A DNA stretch of 64,000 nt from Cricetomys ansorgei (taxonomy: Eukaryota > Chordata > Mammalia > Rodentia > Nesomyidae), in contig JAMJFZ010001816.1 of the NCBI GenBank assembly GCA_026225945.1, positions 5,137,501 through 5,201,500 of the forward strand. Direction: 5' to 3'. Below, one piece after another: positions 10,603 to 22,296 of the stretch; position 1 is the stretch's first letter, and each line of letters opens with the position of its first letter. The position numbers were made by a program, and so were the translations under genes. Under the pieces are notes generated by a model that was given only the letters and a program-made list of their open reading frames with translations, was not told the origin of the DNA and ran no database searches.

Positions 10603-11590
10603 GTAGCCATTGCTGTAACAGTCACTGTAACAGCAGGGAGGGCTGGCTGATCTTGTTAGCTCAAGCATTTTGAAGAAGTTGCATTTTTGATGTGTTGTTT
10701 CAGTGCTAGTTAGAACTGTACCTTCTACAATGTTCACGCTGAGTTTGGATGGAAGTTGTGAAGTTCCAGAAGAGTCTATTTGCAAAGACTATGTCTGGCC
10801 AATTTCATTCCCCAACTATCAAATGCTGTGCTTAAATAAGCAATCTTGGCCAAACAGTTTTTGTACTTCTTTAAATTTTTGACAATTTCCTCTCAATTCA
10901 TGGAATTTAAGAGATGGAGGGAGCACAGTTCATGCAATCTAGATTCCTATAAAATGTAGACTGACTCAAAGTCTACAAACTCAAATTATCTTCATATAGT
11001 TAAAAAACACATTATGTAATCTTTAAGACGTTTATACGTGTAAACAATATAGTTTGCATTTTTAACTTTAATGCTTACATATTTACATGTTGTTGGTGCC
11101 ACTGACTTAATTTTCATGAAATAATGTAAACTAAGTTTGTATTTGCTCTAAGGTGGTTTATAAATGCAAGTTATTTTACATCACTGTTAATGTAAAATCA
11201 GGGTTTAAACTCCAGGTTTATCTTTTTCATGAATTCCTTATCTATGTTTTAGTTATAAGAGATAGATTAACACTAATTTTAGAGTTTGTTCACAAGATCA
11301 AAGGATTCCCAATTTTATTTGTAGCAAGTACACAACCCAGCAAAGTTAACAAAGTTTTAGTTGAGACTCAGAACACAATGCAAATGTATACGAATTTAAG
11401 CAATATTAGCATAATGTAGGTCTTTGCCCAGATTTTCTTTTTTATAATTATAAAACTGTAATTTGAAGGTAAATTATAGAAAGCAAAGTTGGGGTAAATA
11501 GTACTATAAGTCTCAAAAAAAAAAACCCTTTGATAGGTATTTCTATTTCCAATAAATAGATTAGGAAAATATTTTTTCAGAGATGTTTGC
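10603..11590. other. no gene recognised
   Basis: Unique AT-rich sequence. A small tandem duplication 'CTGTAACAG' occurs at 10613 and 10625. No interspersed repeat recognised. Confidence 0.4.
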
Positions 11591-11630
11591 ATTAGTCAGG
11601 GTTCTCTAAGGGAGCAGAACTGATAAAATG

Positions 11631-11688
<58 letters not shown>

Positions 11689-11695
11689 AATCCAA
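11591..11695 (-). mobile_element. ERVL-type LTR 3' end with (AT)n
   Basis: 'ATTAGTCAGGGTTCTCTAAG' followed by 'GAGCAGAACTGATAAAATGA' is the antisense 3' terminus of MLT2/MT2-related ERVL LTRs, which end in '...AGAGAACCCTGACTAAT'. The AT-rich stretch natural to these LTRs is expanded to an (AT)n run at 11633-11685. The rest of the LTR is not visible beyond it. Confidence 0.65.
11633..11685. repeat. (AT)n microsatellite
   Basis: About 26 uninterrupted AT units. The Tyr/Ile ORF crossing it is an artefact. Confidence 0.97.
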
Positions 11696-11714
11696 TGTGT
11701 ATGCTACTGTATTT

Positions 11715-11800
11715 GGCTTTCAGTGGGTTCTGAATATCCAGAGTTTCACTCTTGCATGACAAGGGTTTTACGCACCAATCATCTTCCAGACCCCTAGAAG
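11715..11800 (-). mobile_element. degenerate tRNA-derived SINE head
   Basis: 'CTCTTGCATGACAAGGGTTT' and 'CCAATCATCTTCCAGACCCC' resemble the antisense B4/ID head ('...TTGCATGACAAGCACTCTACC...'). Diverged; low certainty. Confidence 0.4.
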
Positions 11801-13734
11801 CCATTTCAAGGTAAAATATAAAGATATTTAAGGAGTCTGATAGACTAATCTTATTCTTTATCGTAAAAGGATTATTATATCATAGCACAACGGACTTGTT
11901 GACTAAGAAAGAGGTCAGGAGGATTGGATCCCAAGCTTAATACTTAAATCACCAAACCAACCAATTAAAATATCCCCTCCTAATGTCCTCATCTATACAG
12001 TACAGTTGGGGATAAATTATCTTTGTCTAGGTGTGTTACAAATGTCAGTGTTTTCATGTGAGCACTCAAGAAGTCTGTGGGTGGCCTGAGGGCTCCTGGC
12101 TAACAAAGTTAGTGCCTGTGTAGGGCTCTGATGTGATTCCTGCCACTCACACCCACTGTCACAGCTGTTATGGTTGATTTATTTACTGGAAGATGAAACA
12201 ATAAAACCATTTTTATTCAAGGGAGTGAATTTTTAGCATCTAGAAAAGCCGAGATAATTTCTTCCAGGTAATGCTTGGAAGATTCAGGTGCTCTATTCAT
12301 AAGAAAGACAACACAAGGCATTCCAGATGCTTATAAAAAAGATCCAAGGCAAACAGGACCATGTCCCTAGAGGCAGCACTAACCAAGACTCCCACCATAG
12401 CATCAGGCTACGATCCAATGACTAGCTTTCTGTTATTCTGTTTGGTGAATTTCCACTTAAACAGAACCTCGTTCAGCCTTCCCATGGATTGTTGTAAGAG
12501 GAACTTCCTCCAAATAGAACAAGCGACAGAAAGCTTCAATGGATAGTTTAACCTTTATGTGAAGAAGCTGGGGGATTCTTAGAAATATGATGAGTCTCAA
12601 GGGATGGTGCGTTTCCCCCAATCTTAGCGTGGGTCGAGGACTTTGTAGAGCTTCCTGGCACCTGAGATTGGTATGTTCCATGGTGTTCGGTGCTCTCAGA
12701 GGTACGTCAAAGTGAAATAAAAAGGAAAGTCCGGTGGCAATTATGATGAGTTGCTGGAATGTCTCATGAGAAATATTTTGTTGCTAAAGACCACCTCCCC
12801 AACTCTGGACCGGAAGAGGTAATTTAGGTAAACGATACATTGGAAGAAATATGTGTGAACCATAATGGCAACTTCCAGGTTCCCCAGGCTATGCTAGATA
12901 AAACACCGTAGCCCTCAGACTCAGACTGGGCCAGTACTGAGAGGCATGGGAATAGCCATTATGTCTATGGGTGGAGAAAATATCATTTCATAGATTTGAA
13001 AAGATTGGTCAGGAATGTAGAATAACATCTAAAATAGAAGCAAAATTAAAAATAAGTCAGCGCCCTTCTTGGCTTTGTGTAGAAAGGATTAGACAGACAG
13101 ACAGACAAACAAATCAAAAGATAATCCTGGTGTGCTGGGTGCTGAGCTTCGTTTTCAGTACCTGGTAGAAAAAAAAAAAAATCTCGATTTCCTTTTTTAG
13201 AAGCGAGAATTCCTTGAAGCAGTTTCAGGGTTCTTTTGTGGGTGAATTGCAAGCTGTACCTGACAATGAGGCATTGAAGCTTACTTGGGGTCTGCTGCAC
13301 CTACACTCAGTCTCCTTCTCTACGAAGGCCCTCGGGGGGGACATCTGTCCCTCACTCCAGTGCAAGGCGAGCAGGGAGCCCGTGTGCAAAATTACACAGC
13401 TCAGCAAGTCAGACTTTGAGAAAAGTTCTCAAACTTCTCTCCATACTTTGGTATGACTGCTGTATCAACACATCACTCTCTCCATAAGGGAAACTCCCTC
13501 ATCTCTTTAATGATGCTCAGGGGTGTCCTCACACCCACCCCTCATCTGCCATTGTCCTGGTAGTATGAATTGGGGCGTTGATACGGTTTTCTTTTTGCAG
13601 CATTTTTTTTTAATTTGTAACTTTTATTTGGTAATTTTTTTATTATCTGTAATTAATAGCTAATGGTTTCCAGAAGGTTTTTTTTTTTTAATGCAGTTTT
13701 GGAAGGTGGAAATTTTCCGTTCTGTTATTATGGA
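11801..13734. other. no gene recognised; possible ID tail
   Basis: Contains a short (ACAG)n run at 13091-13112. At 13138-13183 there is a possible ID-type 3' end ('TTTTCAGTACCTGGTAG' followed by A13). The remaining sequence is unassigned, and none of the short ORFs resembles a known protein. Confidence 0.4.
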
Positions 13735-13930
13735 CAGGTCACTGAAACAATAGAAATGTCTAAGGGGAGTGGATTCTCTCTCCTAAGCTCTGCCCTCTAC
13801 CCTGTGAAGACATGGCAAGAAGTCCACATCACATACCAAAGTCTTGGTCTTAGACTTCCTAACCTCCAGAACTGCGTGGAAACAACTGCCCGTGCTTGAT
13901 AAATTGCCAACTCCATGGTACTCTCCTACA
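13735..13930 (+). mobile_element. MLT1-type MaLR LTR fragment
   Basis: 'GACATGGCAAGAAG', 'GACTTCCTAACCTCCAGAAC' and 'TGCGTGGAAACAA' follow the 3' half of MLT1 LTRs, whose landmark is '...CTTCCCAGCCTCCAGAACTG'. Diverged; edges approximate. Confidence 0.55.
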
Positions 13931-16440
13931 CTGTCACTAGGTGGCCCAAGATAGCAGCAGAAGACAGGTGGGGTTTCTTGGAGGGGGTATTGTTTTCTCA
14001 TCTCATTCCAGGTGCTACCAAATGTAGGTTTTAATTTACTGTTCAATTATTAAGAGAAAATAAGAGTGTGTCTCTCAGTGGGAGGGGATTTGCCTGGCAT
14101 GGCAGCTCATCTGTAAAGTGAAATTGGCTGGGTAAATTAGAAGTGAAAACCTCCTAATTGAGTCCTTTAGTTTTGTCTTGTTTTGAGATAGGACAGAAAA
14201 GTTCTGGGTGCCACCACTTTGGTAGGTGTTATCTTGGTCTCAGGGCTGCCCGTCACATTTAGAGGGTCCAGGACACCTTGTTATAGGGCAGAATATGTAG
14301 ACACGTCCAGTCTAGTCTGTGTCATGGACCCCAACATTCTACTTCATCTCTACAATCCAAAGACTCATGCGCGCCATTTCTCCTCCGTGGTCACCCAAAG
14401 CCCCTCTCCCTTTTACATATTTTCCCCCAATTTCAGTCTGCTTACATCCTTGCTGTCACATGGATCATACTGCCTTCATAATGGCTTCCTTTCCTTTCTT
14501 CTGCTCAAAGAACCCCCTGGTCATGGGAAAGAAGAATAAGATTTCATTGCCAAGCGTACGCCGTGTATTCTGACTCTCGATTCCAACACGGACTTCAAAC
14601 CTTTCCACACTCACTATTGCCTGTGGCAGTCTGACTCCACGTGTTTCATTTTTACATGACAAACATACAAGATGAACCTTTTTATTCAAAGATGAGGCAA
14701 TCCTGATGAAAAGAAGCTGCCAGCTCCACTCAGAAACTTTTGGATGGTGATGTAAGTATTCATAATTAGTTTTAGCCTGAGAAACTGGCTCCTCCTCTAA
14801 ACTAAATAGAAGAGCCATTGTCGGGAGCATCTGTTTAGTGCGTCAGAAAATTGGTTTCATTTCTCACAAAGAGTTCCATGCTTCAGATCAAAGGAATGAA
14901 AATTAATTGATTTTGAGTCTGACATACATGGATTGTGTTAGGTACATTCAGCATGTGCACAAACTGTGTAAACCTTCCTCTTGAGAAATTTGTAATTAAT
15001 TATAAAGAAATGTGCTTGATTAACAGGTACAATGCTGTATAACTGGATAGGAGGAGTAGGTGCTGGCATTCCAGAAGCAGAGAAGTCCAGATACAATTAA
15101 TGGTAAAATAGAAGAGATGAATTTGACTGTATACTCTATAAAGAAATGGATGAACATGCCGGGTGATGGATGAGGTAATTACTCTGATTTGATCATTACC
15201 CAGTGTATGCTTTAACCAAAACATCAGCTTGTGCCTCATAAACATGTGCAAAAATATGCTTGGGTTGTCTCTTCGTTTCACACGGCCATTCCTTTTTTCT
15301 CGTTGCTGTTCTTTGACAGATCATATGCTTGCAGCATCGCTCTTCCTGTGAGAAGACAGGTGTTGTGTGAGCGCCACTCCACTGTCATCCAATTTTCCTC
15401 CTGCTCATTCACTTCCTGCTAATTGCTCTGCCCCCCGAGACCAGCTGCGCTGGTGTCAATGAGAGGTTTCACACTGGAGGCCAGAGATTCATGTGGCCTG
15501 TATATGAGCTGTATGTGACCCACAAATAACTTTATTTTAAAAATATCCAACCTTAAAATATAATGAATGGTTCCAGAAACGTCCTGATTCCTAGATTTAA
15601 AAAAACAAAACAAGACCTGACACATGGGGCTAGCGGTATCCGCTGACCTGATGACACCAGGCTCATTGTTCCTAACTGACCATGGTGTTCCTACAACAAT
15701 TTGAGGTTCCGGCTCTGAGGCTAAGTGGCTGCCTGCAGAGCAACAACAACATTGGAATATTTGAATTGCTATTCGTAATCCGTTCCTATCTACCGATCAG
15801 TTCACGGATACCCAAGTGCACAGATTCCGCCGGGATGATGCTCTTCCTCTGCAACGAAGTAGTTGTTGGGTGCTGTGATTGGCATTTACTCACCCAAGAA
15901 ATTATTTATGAAATGCTGTTTTACCTCATGTATCAATGTAATTTGATGACTCTACTAATAAAAAAAAAGCAAAACATGTTTTCAAAAATGAGATTTGAAT
16001 TCACCCTGAATACAAATTTTTGTAAGATCAGATCTCTAGGGAGCAGGATTTTCTCAGATGTGTGTATTCCATATTTATCCCAGAAATCCCAGATAATCTT
16101 AGAAATCTCAGTAATAGTCCCACATAGTGTCTGAGATCCTCATGATCCAGAATCTTGATCAAGATCACACAGACCAACATTCAAACTTACGTCCTGATGC
16201 CATGAGTCACAGTGATGGCAGCTTCGTAGATATTTGTAAAATTGCACCAATAGACCAGGGAGGTGTATGTGCGATCTATTGCATCACTGCGAAGATTAAC
16301 CTAGAGATTCAGGAGCAGCTTGATTGTCTCGCCCTCTCACTCCCAAATGGATTCTTCTTTCAAGATATATTCCAAACCTGTCTATTCCTGCCATCTACAT
16401 GATTCTCACAGTTTAGACTGTGACTATCTCTACATTGAAC
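13931..16440. other. no gene recognised
   Basis: AT-rich sequence with ORFs up to 150 codons (15682-16134) that have no recognisable domain and no splice or promoter support. A faint MIR-like patch ('AAGATCACACAGACCAACAT') lies at 16160-16180. Nothing else assigned. Confidence 0.4.
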
Positions 16441-16894
16441 CGTCTAAAATCTCTCTCTCTCTATCATATATATCTATCATCTATCACTTATCTATCCATA
16501 ATCTATCTACACATCTATCTATCTATCATCTATCTATCATCTATCTATCATCTATCTATCTATCTATCTATCTATCATCTATCTATCATCTATCTATCTA
16601 TCATCTATCTATCTATCATCTATCTATCATCTATCTATCTATCATCTATCTATCTATCATCTATCTATCTATCATCTATCTATCTATCATCTATCTATCT
16701 ATCATCTATCTATCATCTATCTATCTATCATCTATCTATCTATCATCTATCATCTATCTATCATCTATCTATCTATCATCTATCTATCTATCATCTATCT
16801 ATCTATCTATCTATCTATCATCTATCTATCATCTATCTATCTATCTATCATCTATCTATCTATCATCTATCTATCTATCATCTATCTATCTATC

Positions 16895-16929
<35 letters not shown>

Positions 16930-17118
16930 ATCTATCTATCTATCATCTATCTATCATCTATCTATCTATCATCTATCTATCTATCATCTATCTATCTATC
17001 ATCTATCTATCTATCATCTATCTATCTATCATCTATCTATCTATCTATCTCTCTATCTATCTATCTATCATCTATCACTTATCTATCCATAATCTATCTA
17101 CACATCTATCTATCTCTC

Positions 17119-17167
<49 letters not shown>

Positions 17168-17182
17168 CTATCTATCTATCTG
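16441..17182. repeat. long compound TATC/TATCATC array
   Basis: About 740 bases of TATC units interrupted regularly by ATC, giving alternating 'TATCATCTATC' and 'TATCTATCATC' motifs, flanked on the left by a short (CT)n. A 54-base block with unique variants (16471-16524) is repeated identically at 17062-17115, offset 591 bases. Two long open frames (270 and 287 codons) run through it because TATC lacks stops in two frames; they are not genes. Confidence 0.97.
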
Positions 17183-17304
17183 AAACAAATCCTCTTAATA
17201 TAGCCCTGGCTGGCCTGAAACTCTCTCTGTAATCCCGTGAAATCACAAAAAATTCTCTGCTTCTGCCTGCCTCCTGGGGTTAGAAGTGTGTGCCACCATG
17301 GCAG
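17183..17304 (-). mobile_element. B1 SINE
   Basis: Antisense B1 landmarks in order: 'TAGCCCTGGCTGGCCTGAAA', 'CTTCTGCCTGCCTCCTGGGG', 'AAGTGTGTGCCACCATGGC'. About 10 central bases look disrupted. Its A-tail side faces the TATC array, which suggests the array grew from the tail. Confidence 0.85.
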
Positions 17305-19064
17305 ACTTCATAGCATCGTAACTGGTTTCTGGCTTCCACTCTTGTACCTTCTGCTGTCCACTCCCTGCATTGCAGCCATAGTGCACATCAGTCTATCTTG
17401 GAATCGACAAGATGCTGCAGTTCCTTTGTTGAACACTCTTGGTCCTTTCTTAGGGCCAGCAGGAAGAGTTAATGTGATCAGCGGCGTGACCTGCTCTACC
17501 TCTGGCTCAAGTCCATCCTCACTCAATGGTGTGTTCTCCAAATTCTTAGCCCTAGCTACACTGGCCTTTCACTTCTCCCATGACTTTACCTGGAATGTAC
17601 ACCTCCCCATTTTACTCACTTAAATGGATCTCTTCCAAACTTCCTTAGAGAGGATTTTCATCAATCATAATTCAATTATTTCTCTATATAATAATTGTTC
17701 AGTATCCATAGATTGCAGTGCTGTGGAATCAACTAAATGGAGGATGGAAAAGTTTTCTCTGTATGAAATTATTTTTGCCATTATTCCCTAAGCAATGCAG
17801 TGTAAGACATAGTCACATAGCTCACATTCTATATTCTGTTATGATTAATATAAAAGTGAAACAGGCATATTTACACTATGCGCATATACATCCACACTAT
17901 GTATACTATGTAAACATATGAAAATTCTACACCCTTTAAAATTTAATAAATTTAATAAATTTAATAAATTACTTGATATCCTTGGAGTCTTGAGCACACA
18001 CTGAGGGGCAGCTACATATATACACATGTATGTGCATCCACACATGTATTCCAACTGAGCTTTGGTTTTCCTTCATGTGACTTTCACTGTGTACCTATAT
18101 AAGTAGGTTGTGCATTTAACCCAATATGAATATAAGTATTTTATTGTCAAACTATTAAACAGAGACATGTCTGTATTGATAGCTAGGTCACCCAAGCACT
18201 ACGTGTTCGTGTGTTTACACTAAATGAGGAACAGGAAGAAGACATATGATTTCATCATGCCCTGAACAGTCTCATTTTTTTCCTATCAGTTGAGCATGTG
18301 GTCTTCCTGGTTCTCAGTTTGATTCGAGATTCAAGAGTTCTCCATAATGATAGGAGCCTTAGGAAGCAGACACAACCAACATGAGTAATTTTTTGAGCCG
18401 TGTGGATATTATTGCAGAAGTGAGGAAGTATTTTGGAGGAAACGTAGCTGAGTTAGTGTTGATCAGATGCAGGGCCCCTGATTGTGAAGTCTCCTGTTTC
18501 TCAGATATTCATCATTATTCATGTTTTTACACAACTGTTTTTACTGTCCCTTGATGGTTCGGGCTATGTGTATAGTTTTTCTTGCAGCCTTACTGTTCAT
18601 TGGTGTAGCAAGGGGGAAGGCTTAATGGAGCTGAGCTCCTCTGCTCTATATGCCGGTTTCACATCTGAGTTTGTGGTCCTTTGCATGGATGTGAGAAGTT
18701 AACCTATAGGATGTCTTAGGAGCTGGATAGGTAGAAGAGCTAAACCTCTTTCAGCTGCTCTATAATCCATATAAACAGCAAGGTACAAAGATAATCTAAA
18801 AACAATAAGCATGAGGTACATTAAAAGCTTATACTCTAACCACAGTAGTAGGTCGTACCATTCCCAGAATAATAGTCTTCTCCCTAGGAAGGGGAAATAC
18901 TTGCTAAAATATGTCACAAAATTGTTTTTCTTTGTCTGCGTGCATAGAGCTGTCAGGTGTTGGGTGATTTTGAATTTTGACATTTTCCATATGTTCTTGT
19001 AGAACGTTATAATTCAACCTGCCAGCATATCCCAATTATTGCCAACTGCTCTCAGTGTGTACCT
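17305..19064. other. no gene recognised; 9-base tandem repeat
   Basis: A tandem 'TTTAATAAA' repeat of about 3.5 units lies at 17937-17968. The rest has no recognised element. The 128-codon + strand frame at 17237-17623 begins inside the B1 and has no known domain. Confidence 0.45.
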
Positions 19065-19440
19065 AAGATTGTATTAATTACTTTTCTGTTGCTACAATAA
19101 AGCACCACGACCAAGGCAACTTATAGAAATAAGAATTTATTTTACGCTTATGGTTCCAGAGGGTTAAGAGTTCATCATGGAGGGGAAACTTAGAGGCAAA
19201 TGGCAGGTATGGTGTCAGGGACAGGGTGCTGAAAGCTCATATTCTTTACTAAAAGTACAAAGAAAAGAGAGCAAATTAGAAGCAGATCTAAGGTTCTAAG
19301 CTCTCAAATCTGACCCTTAATGACCTACTTTCTTTAGCACAGCCACACCCCTTACACTCCTCAAAATAGCACCACCAACTGGAGACCAAGTGTTCAAATG
19401 CTGGAGCCTTTGGAGAACATTTTTCACTTAAACCACCGAA
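19065..19440 (-). mobile_element. MaLR LTR (MTE/ORR1-like)
   Basis: Read on the minus strand: a 'TGGTGGTTTAAGTG' start, 'GAACACTTGGTCTCCAGTTG', 'GAACTCTTAACCCTCTGGAA', 'AAAATAAATTCTTATTTC', 'AAGTTGCCTTGGTCGTGGTG', 'AGCAACAGAAAAGTAATTAA' at the 3' end. Full-length-sized solo LTR, same family as the copies at 59.8-60.1 kb and 61.1-61.4 kb. Confidence 0.75.
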
Positions 19441-19611
19441 GTAATAGAACAATTGGAAGCCTGAAGCTGAGTCTCCAGAATCATTATGGACTCTATGACT
19501 TCTCTAAGATTTCTTTTGAGTTCCTTGACTTGTTTAAAAGTTTGAGAGTGCATGAGTGAGTAACCCTGGTTAAGAGAACAGCACACAGCATCAAGAACAT
19601 TAGAAGATGCC

Positions 19612-20050
19612 TGTGATGGCTATTCTTGGTTATCAACTTGACTTTATCTGGTATTAACTAAAACCCAAATGACTGGGCACACCTGTGAGGATTTTTTTTC
19701 TTAATTAAATAATTTGAAGTAGGAAGACCCACTTCTAATACAGATCTTTGAGATGCAAAGATACACCTTTAATACAGATCCTTTGAGGTGGAAAGATACT
19801 TGTGTCTGAGCCACACCTTCTGTTAGCAGTCTATATAAAGGGCGGGGTAGAGGGAAGCTACCTCTTTTGTAGCCTTCTTGCTCTCACTCTCCCTGGGAAG
19901 TCCACCCCTTCACTGGCATTAGAGCCTACTTTACATTTCCAGCATATTCTGAGACATCCAGGATCATGGATTGAACAACTACTAGATTCTTGAAACTTTC
20001 ACTGTTGGACTGGTTGGATAGCAGCCTATAAGCCATTGTAATAAACCATA
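19612..20050 (+). mobile_element. rodent ERVL-class LTR
   Basis: Starts 'TGTGATGGCTATTCTTGG' followed by 'TCAACTTGACTTTATCTGG', then 'CTGAGCCACACCTTCTGTTA', 'TTCACTGGCATTAGAGCCTA', 'GAGACATCCAGGATCATGGA', 'TTGAACAACTACTAGATTC', 'GCCATTGTAATAAACC'. This order fits rodent MLT2/MT2-related LTRs. A (C)TATAAA-type word at 19833 fits the LTR promoter position. The normal 3' terminus is replaced by the adjoining TATC array. Confidence 0.7.
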
Positions 20051-20109
20051 TATCTATATATCTCTATCTCTCTATGTATATCTCTATATCTATCTATCAT
20101 CTATCTATC

Positions 20110-20150
<41 letters not shown>

Positions 20151-20165
20151 ATCCCTCCCTCTCTA

Positions 20166-20209
<44 letters not shown>

Positions 20210-20210
20210 C
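20041..20210. repeat. (TATC)n array, second locus
   Basis: Imperfect TATATC and TCTC then long TATC runs, split by 'TAATCCCTCCCTCTC' near 20149. It sits where the AT-rich 3' end of the ERVL LTR should be. Confidence 0.95.
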
Positions 20211-20456
20211 CATTCCTAACTGAGGAGCTATGGCTTCTGGAGAAGGGATATTCAGTCATTTGTCATTTTTAAGATTATGGTCCCTCATAGGTTGACCATG
20301 CTCCAGTGGTTGGATTTATAGACATGAGTATATTGAGCAGTTCTGATTGGACTAAGTGGGTCATTTTTTTGTAAAAAGAGGACATGAAATTGAGAGTGGG
20401 TACAAAGAGGAGGTGTAAATTTGGGAGGAGTTAGTGGTGAATATTCCCTCTTTCTC

Positions 20457-20458
<2 letters not shown>
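20211..20458 (+). mobile_element. rodent L1 3'UTR end
   Basis: 'CCTAACTGAGGAGCTATGGC', 'AGGTTGACCATGCTCCAGTG', 'TTGGACTAAGTGGGTCATTT', 'AAAGAGGACATGAAATTGAG' and 'GGGAGGAGTTAGTGGTGAAT' match the rodent (Lx-type) L1 3'UTR. Only the 3' few hundred bases are present; the A-tail is replaced by (TG)n. Confidence 0.8.

Positions 20459-20499
<41 letters not shown>
20459..20499. repeat. (TG)n microsatellite
   Basis: About 20 uninterrupted TG units at the 3' end of the L1 fragment. Confidence 0.97.
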
Positions 20500-20503
<4 letters not shown>

Positions 20504-20633
20504 AGAAATCTTATAAAATGTTAGATTTCCATATGGTTTCAGAAGTAAGCATTTACATAATGTCTAGTATCAGGTAAACAATTCTGAGATCCATAGATCT
20601 ATCATTTGAGTTTTAATCCTATTTCTCCTGACC

Positions 20634-21170
20634 TGTAGCATGTCCAACTGGGTTATATGTATCATGTCCAGCTGGGTTATATGTAGCATGGGTAAGCTTT
20701 GTCATATGTACTATGTCCAGGCTGTGTTATCTGTAGCCTGTTCAGGCCATCTGTGTAGCTGGTAAAGGTCATCTGCAGCATGCCCAGGCCATTTCATTTG
20801 TAGCATATCCAGGCCATGTCATCTGTAACATGCTCAAGTTTTGTCATCTGTAGCATGTAGGGGCCATGTCATCTGTAACATGTTCAGGCCATGACATAAG
20901 TATCATGTCTATGCCGCATTATCCATAGGATGTCTAGGCTTCGTCAGAGGTACCATGTGCAAGATGTGTTATCTGAAGCTTGTTCAGGTTTTGTCATTAG
21001 CATGTTCAAGCATGTCATCTGTAGCATGGTTAGGCTGTGTCACATGTAAAATGACCAAGCTATGGCATCTGTAGCATATCCAGCCCAGTGTTATTTGTAG
21101 CATGGCTAGGTTTTATCATCTGTAGCATTTGCAGGTCATTTAATTAAAGCATATCCAGTCTTTGTCACCT
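20634..21170 (+). repeat. degenerate 25-base minisatellite, 22 units
   Basis: Tandem units begin with the core 'TGTAGCATGTCCAGG', followed by a more variable 'CTGTGTCATC'-like half. I could divide the block into 22 consecutive units. Most are exactly 25 bases; exceptions are 24, 24, 20, 22, 24, 22 and 26. Units differ from one another by roughly a fifth to a third, so the array is old. The period is not a multiple of three and no frame stays open, so it is not coding. There are no non-repeat spacers, so it is not CRISPR-like. Confidence 0.92.
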
Positions 21171-21939
21171 AGGAGTTAGAACTGACTGTGGTTATATGAA
21201 AATCCAGTTATGCTGTATCTACCATGGGAGGCAGAAAAGGAGTAGGGGATGTGGTCTTTGTTCCCAGGGAGTTGAAGATCTGCCGTTGGTGAAGTTTGTC
21301 TCATCTCTGTGCACAGATGCTCTTGAACTGTCTTTGAAGCAAGATTTAATTATCTAGTTAGGGTTTACTGGAGAAGAATGAACTTCAACATTTTATCCTG
21401 AAAAATCTCACAAATCACAGAATGACAGAATGTCAGAGCAGGAAGGGGCATTAAAAATCATTTCAGTTTATTCTTCAAAGTGCCAATGGGGGCAATAATT
21501 CTATTTAGACATCAAGACAAATTCTATTTAGACACAAGAAAAAAATTAGTGTATTTTATGAAAGAGAAAATTACAACTTATCTAGGATTTTAATTGATTT
21601 CACACAGAAATGTTGAGAAAATACTAAAATGTCTAGGTCAGTCTCAATGCCAAGGCAAGCAGAGAGTTTTCTCTTATTTTCTTACAAGAAAGGAAACAAG
21701 AAAATTAATCTTAGAATGACACGAGTAGGAGTTAAATGTGTACATTTCCTGAAAATTTTAGTCTGACAAATTTAACTGAGAAATTGGCATAACTGATACA
21801 TTAAATTTCGAAGTTTTAAAATAAGTTGCCTTCCATTTTATATGTAAATTCAGGAGGACGGACTTTTCCTGGGATGAAACTGTTGTCAGTGCAGAGGTGT
21901 GGTGTGTAAATCTGTATTTCGACATTGTCTTCTCACTGT
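21171..21939. other. no gene recognised; faint ancient repeat
   Basis: 'CAGAATGTCAGAGCAGGAAG' at 21427-21446 looks like the start of an ancient MIR-type or related core. A 14-base word 'ATTCTATTTAGACA' occurs at 21499 and 21521. No gene seen. Confidence 0.35.
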
Positions 21940-22055
21940 GTTGACAAGGAAGATGTCTTAGAGAAGTTAAACAGTTGTCCCAGAAATTACGTGTAGGATA
22001 GCCATCATTTGAAATGTAATTTGTTTGGTCCCCAAAGTCAGAGCTCAACCCACTG
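21940..22055 (-). mobile_element. MIR-family SINE
   Basis: 'CTTAGAGAAGTTAAACAGTT', 'GTCCCAGAAATTAC', 'TTTGGTCCCCAAAGTCAGAG' and 'CTCAACCCA' match the antisense MIR order ('GAGAGGTTAAGTAACTTGCCCA...'). Confidence 0.6.
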
Positions 22056-22187
22056 ATATACAGCTAGCCCATTCCAGCATCAACTGGGCAGCATCTGAAA
22101 ACATCTTTGGGCCATTCTGCTCTGCAAAGCCTGGGAATGATAAACTGAACTGGTATAGCAATACCTCTGAGAACAACATATAACCAA

Positions 22188-22296
22188 AAGCAAGAGAGCA
22201 GAAAAGAAAGAAGAGGAAAAGAATGAGGAACGGGAGAGAGGGGAGGAGGGGAAAGAGGAAGCTGATGATGACTATGAAGAAGATGAGAAAGAGAAC
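22188..22296. repeat. purine-rich (GA/GGA) tract
   Basis: Long run of nearly pure A and G, including 'GAGAGGGGAGGAGGGGAAAG', followed by GATGAT/GAAGAA words. Low complexity. Confidence 0.85.

Noticed and set aside
10302..10785. Minus-strand frames of 107 and 136 codons
   Set aside because: They overlap each other in different frames, have no recognisable motif and no splice or polyadenylation support. The X-box nearby is treated as a DNA motif only.
15682..16134. 150-codon + strand frame
   Set aside because: Composition is like random AT-rich DNA translated, with no domain, and it ends near a MIR-like patch.
16320..17232. Two open frames of 270 and 287 codons rich in Ser, Ile, Tyr, Leu, His
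   Set aside because: They are produced by the TATC microsatellite, which has no stop in those frames. No start context, no domain, and the repeat explains them fully.
17237..17623. 128-codon + strand frame
   Set aside because: Its first part is antisense B1 sequence and the rest has no known motif.
20634..21170. CRISPR-like regular spacing
   Set aside because: Units are directly tandem with no unique spacers, the sequence is from a mammalian-type genome, and there are no cas genes.
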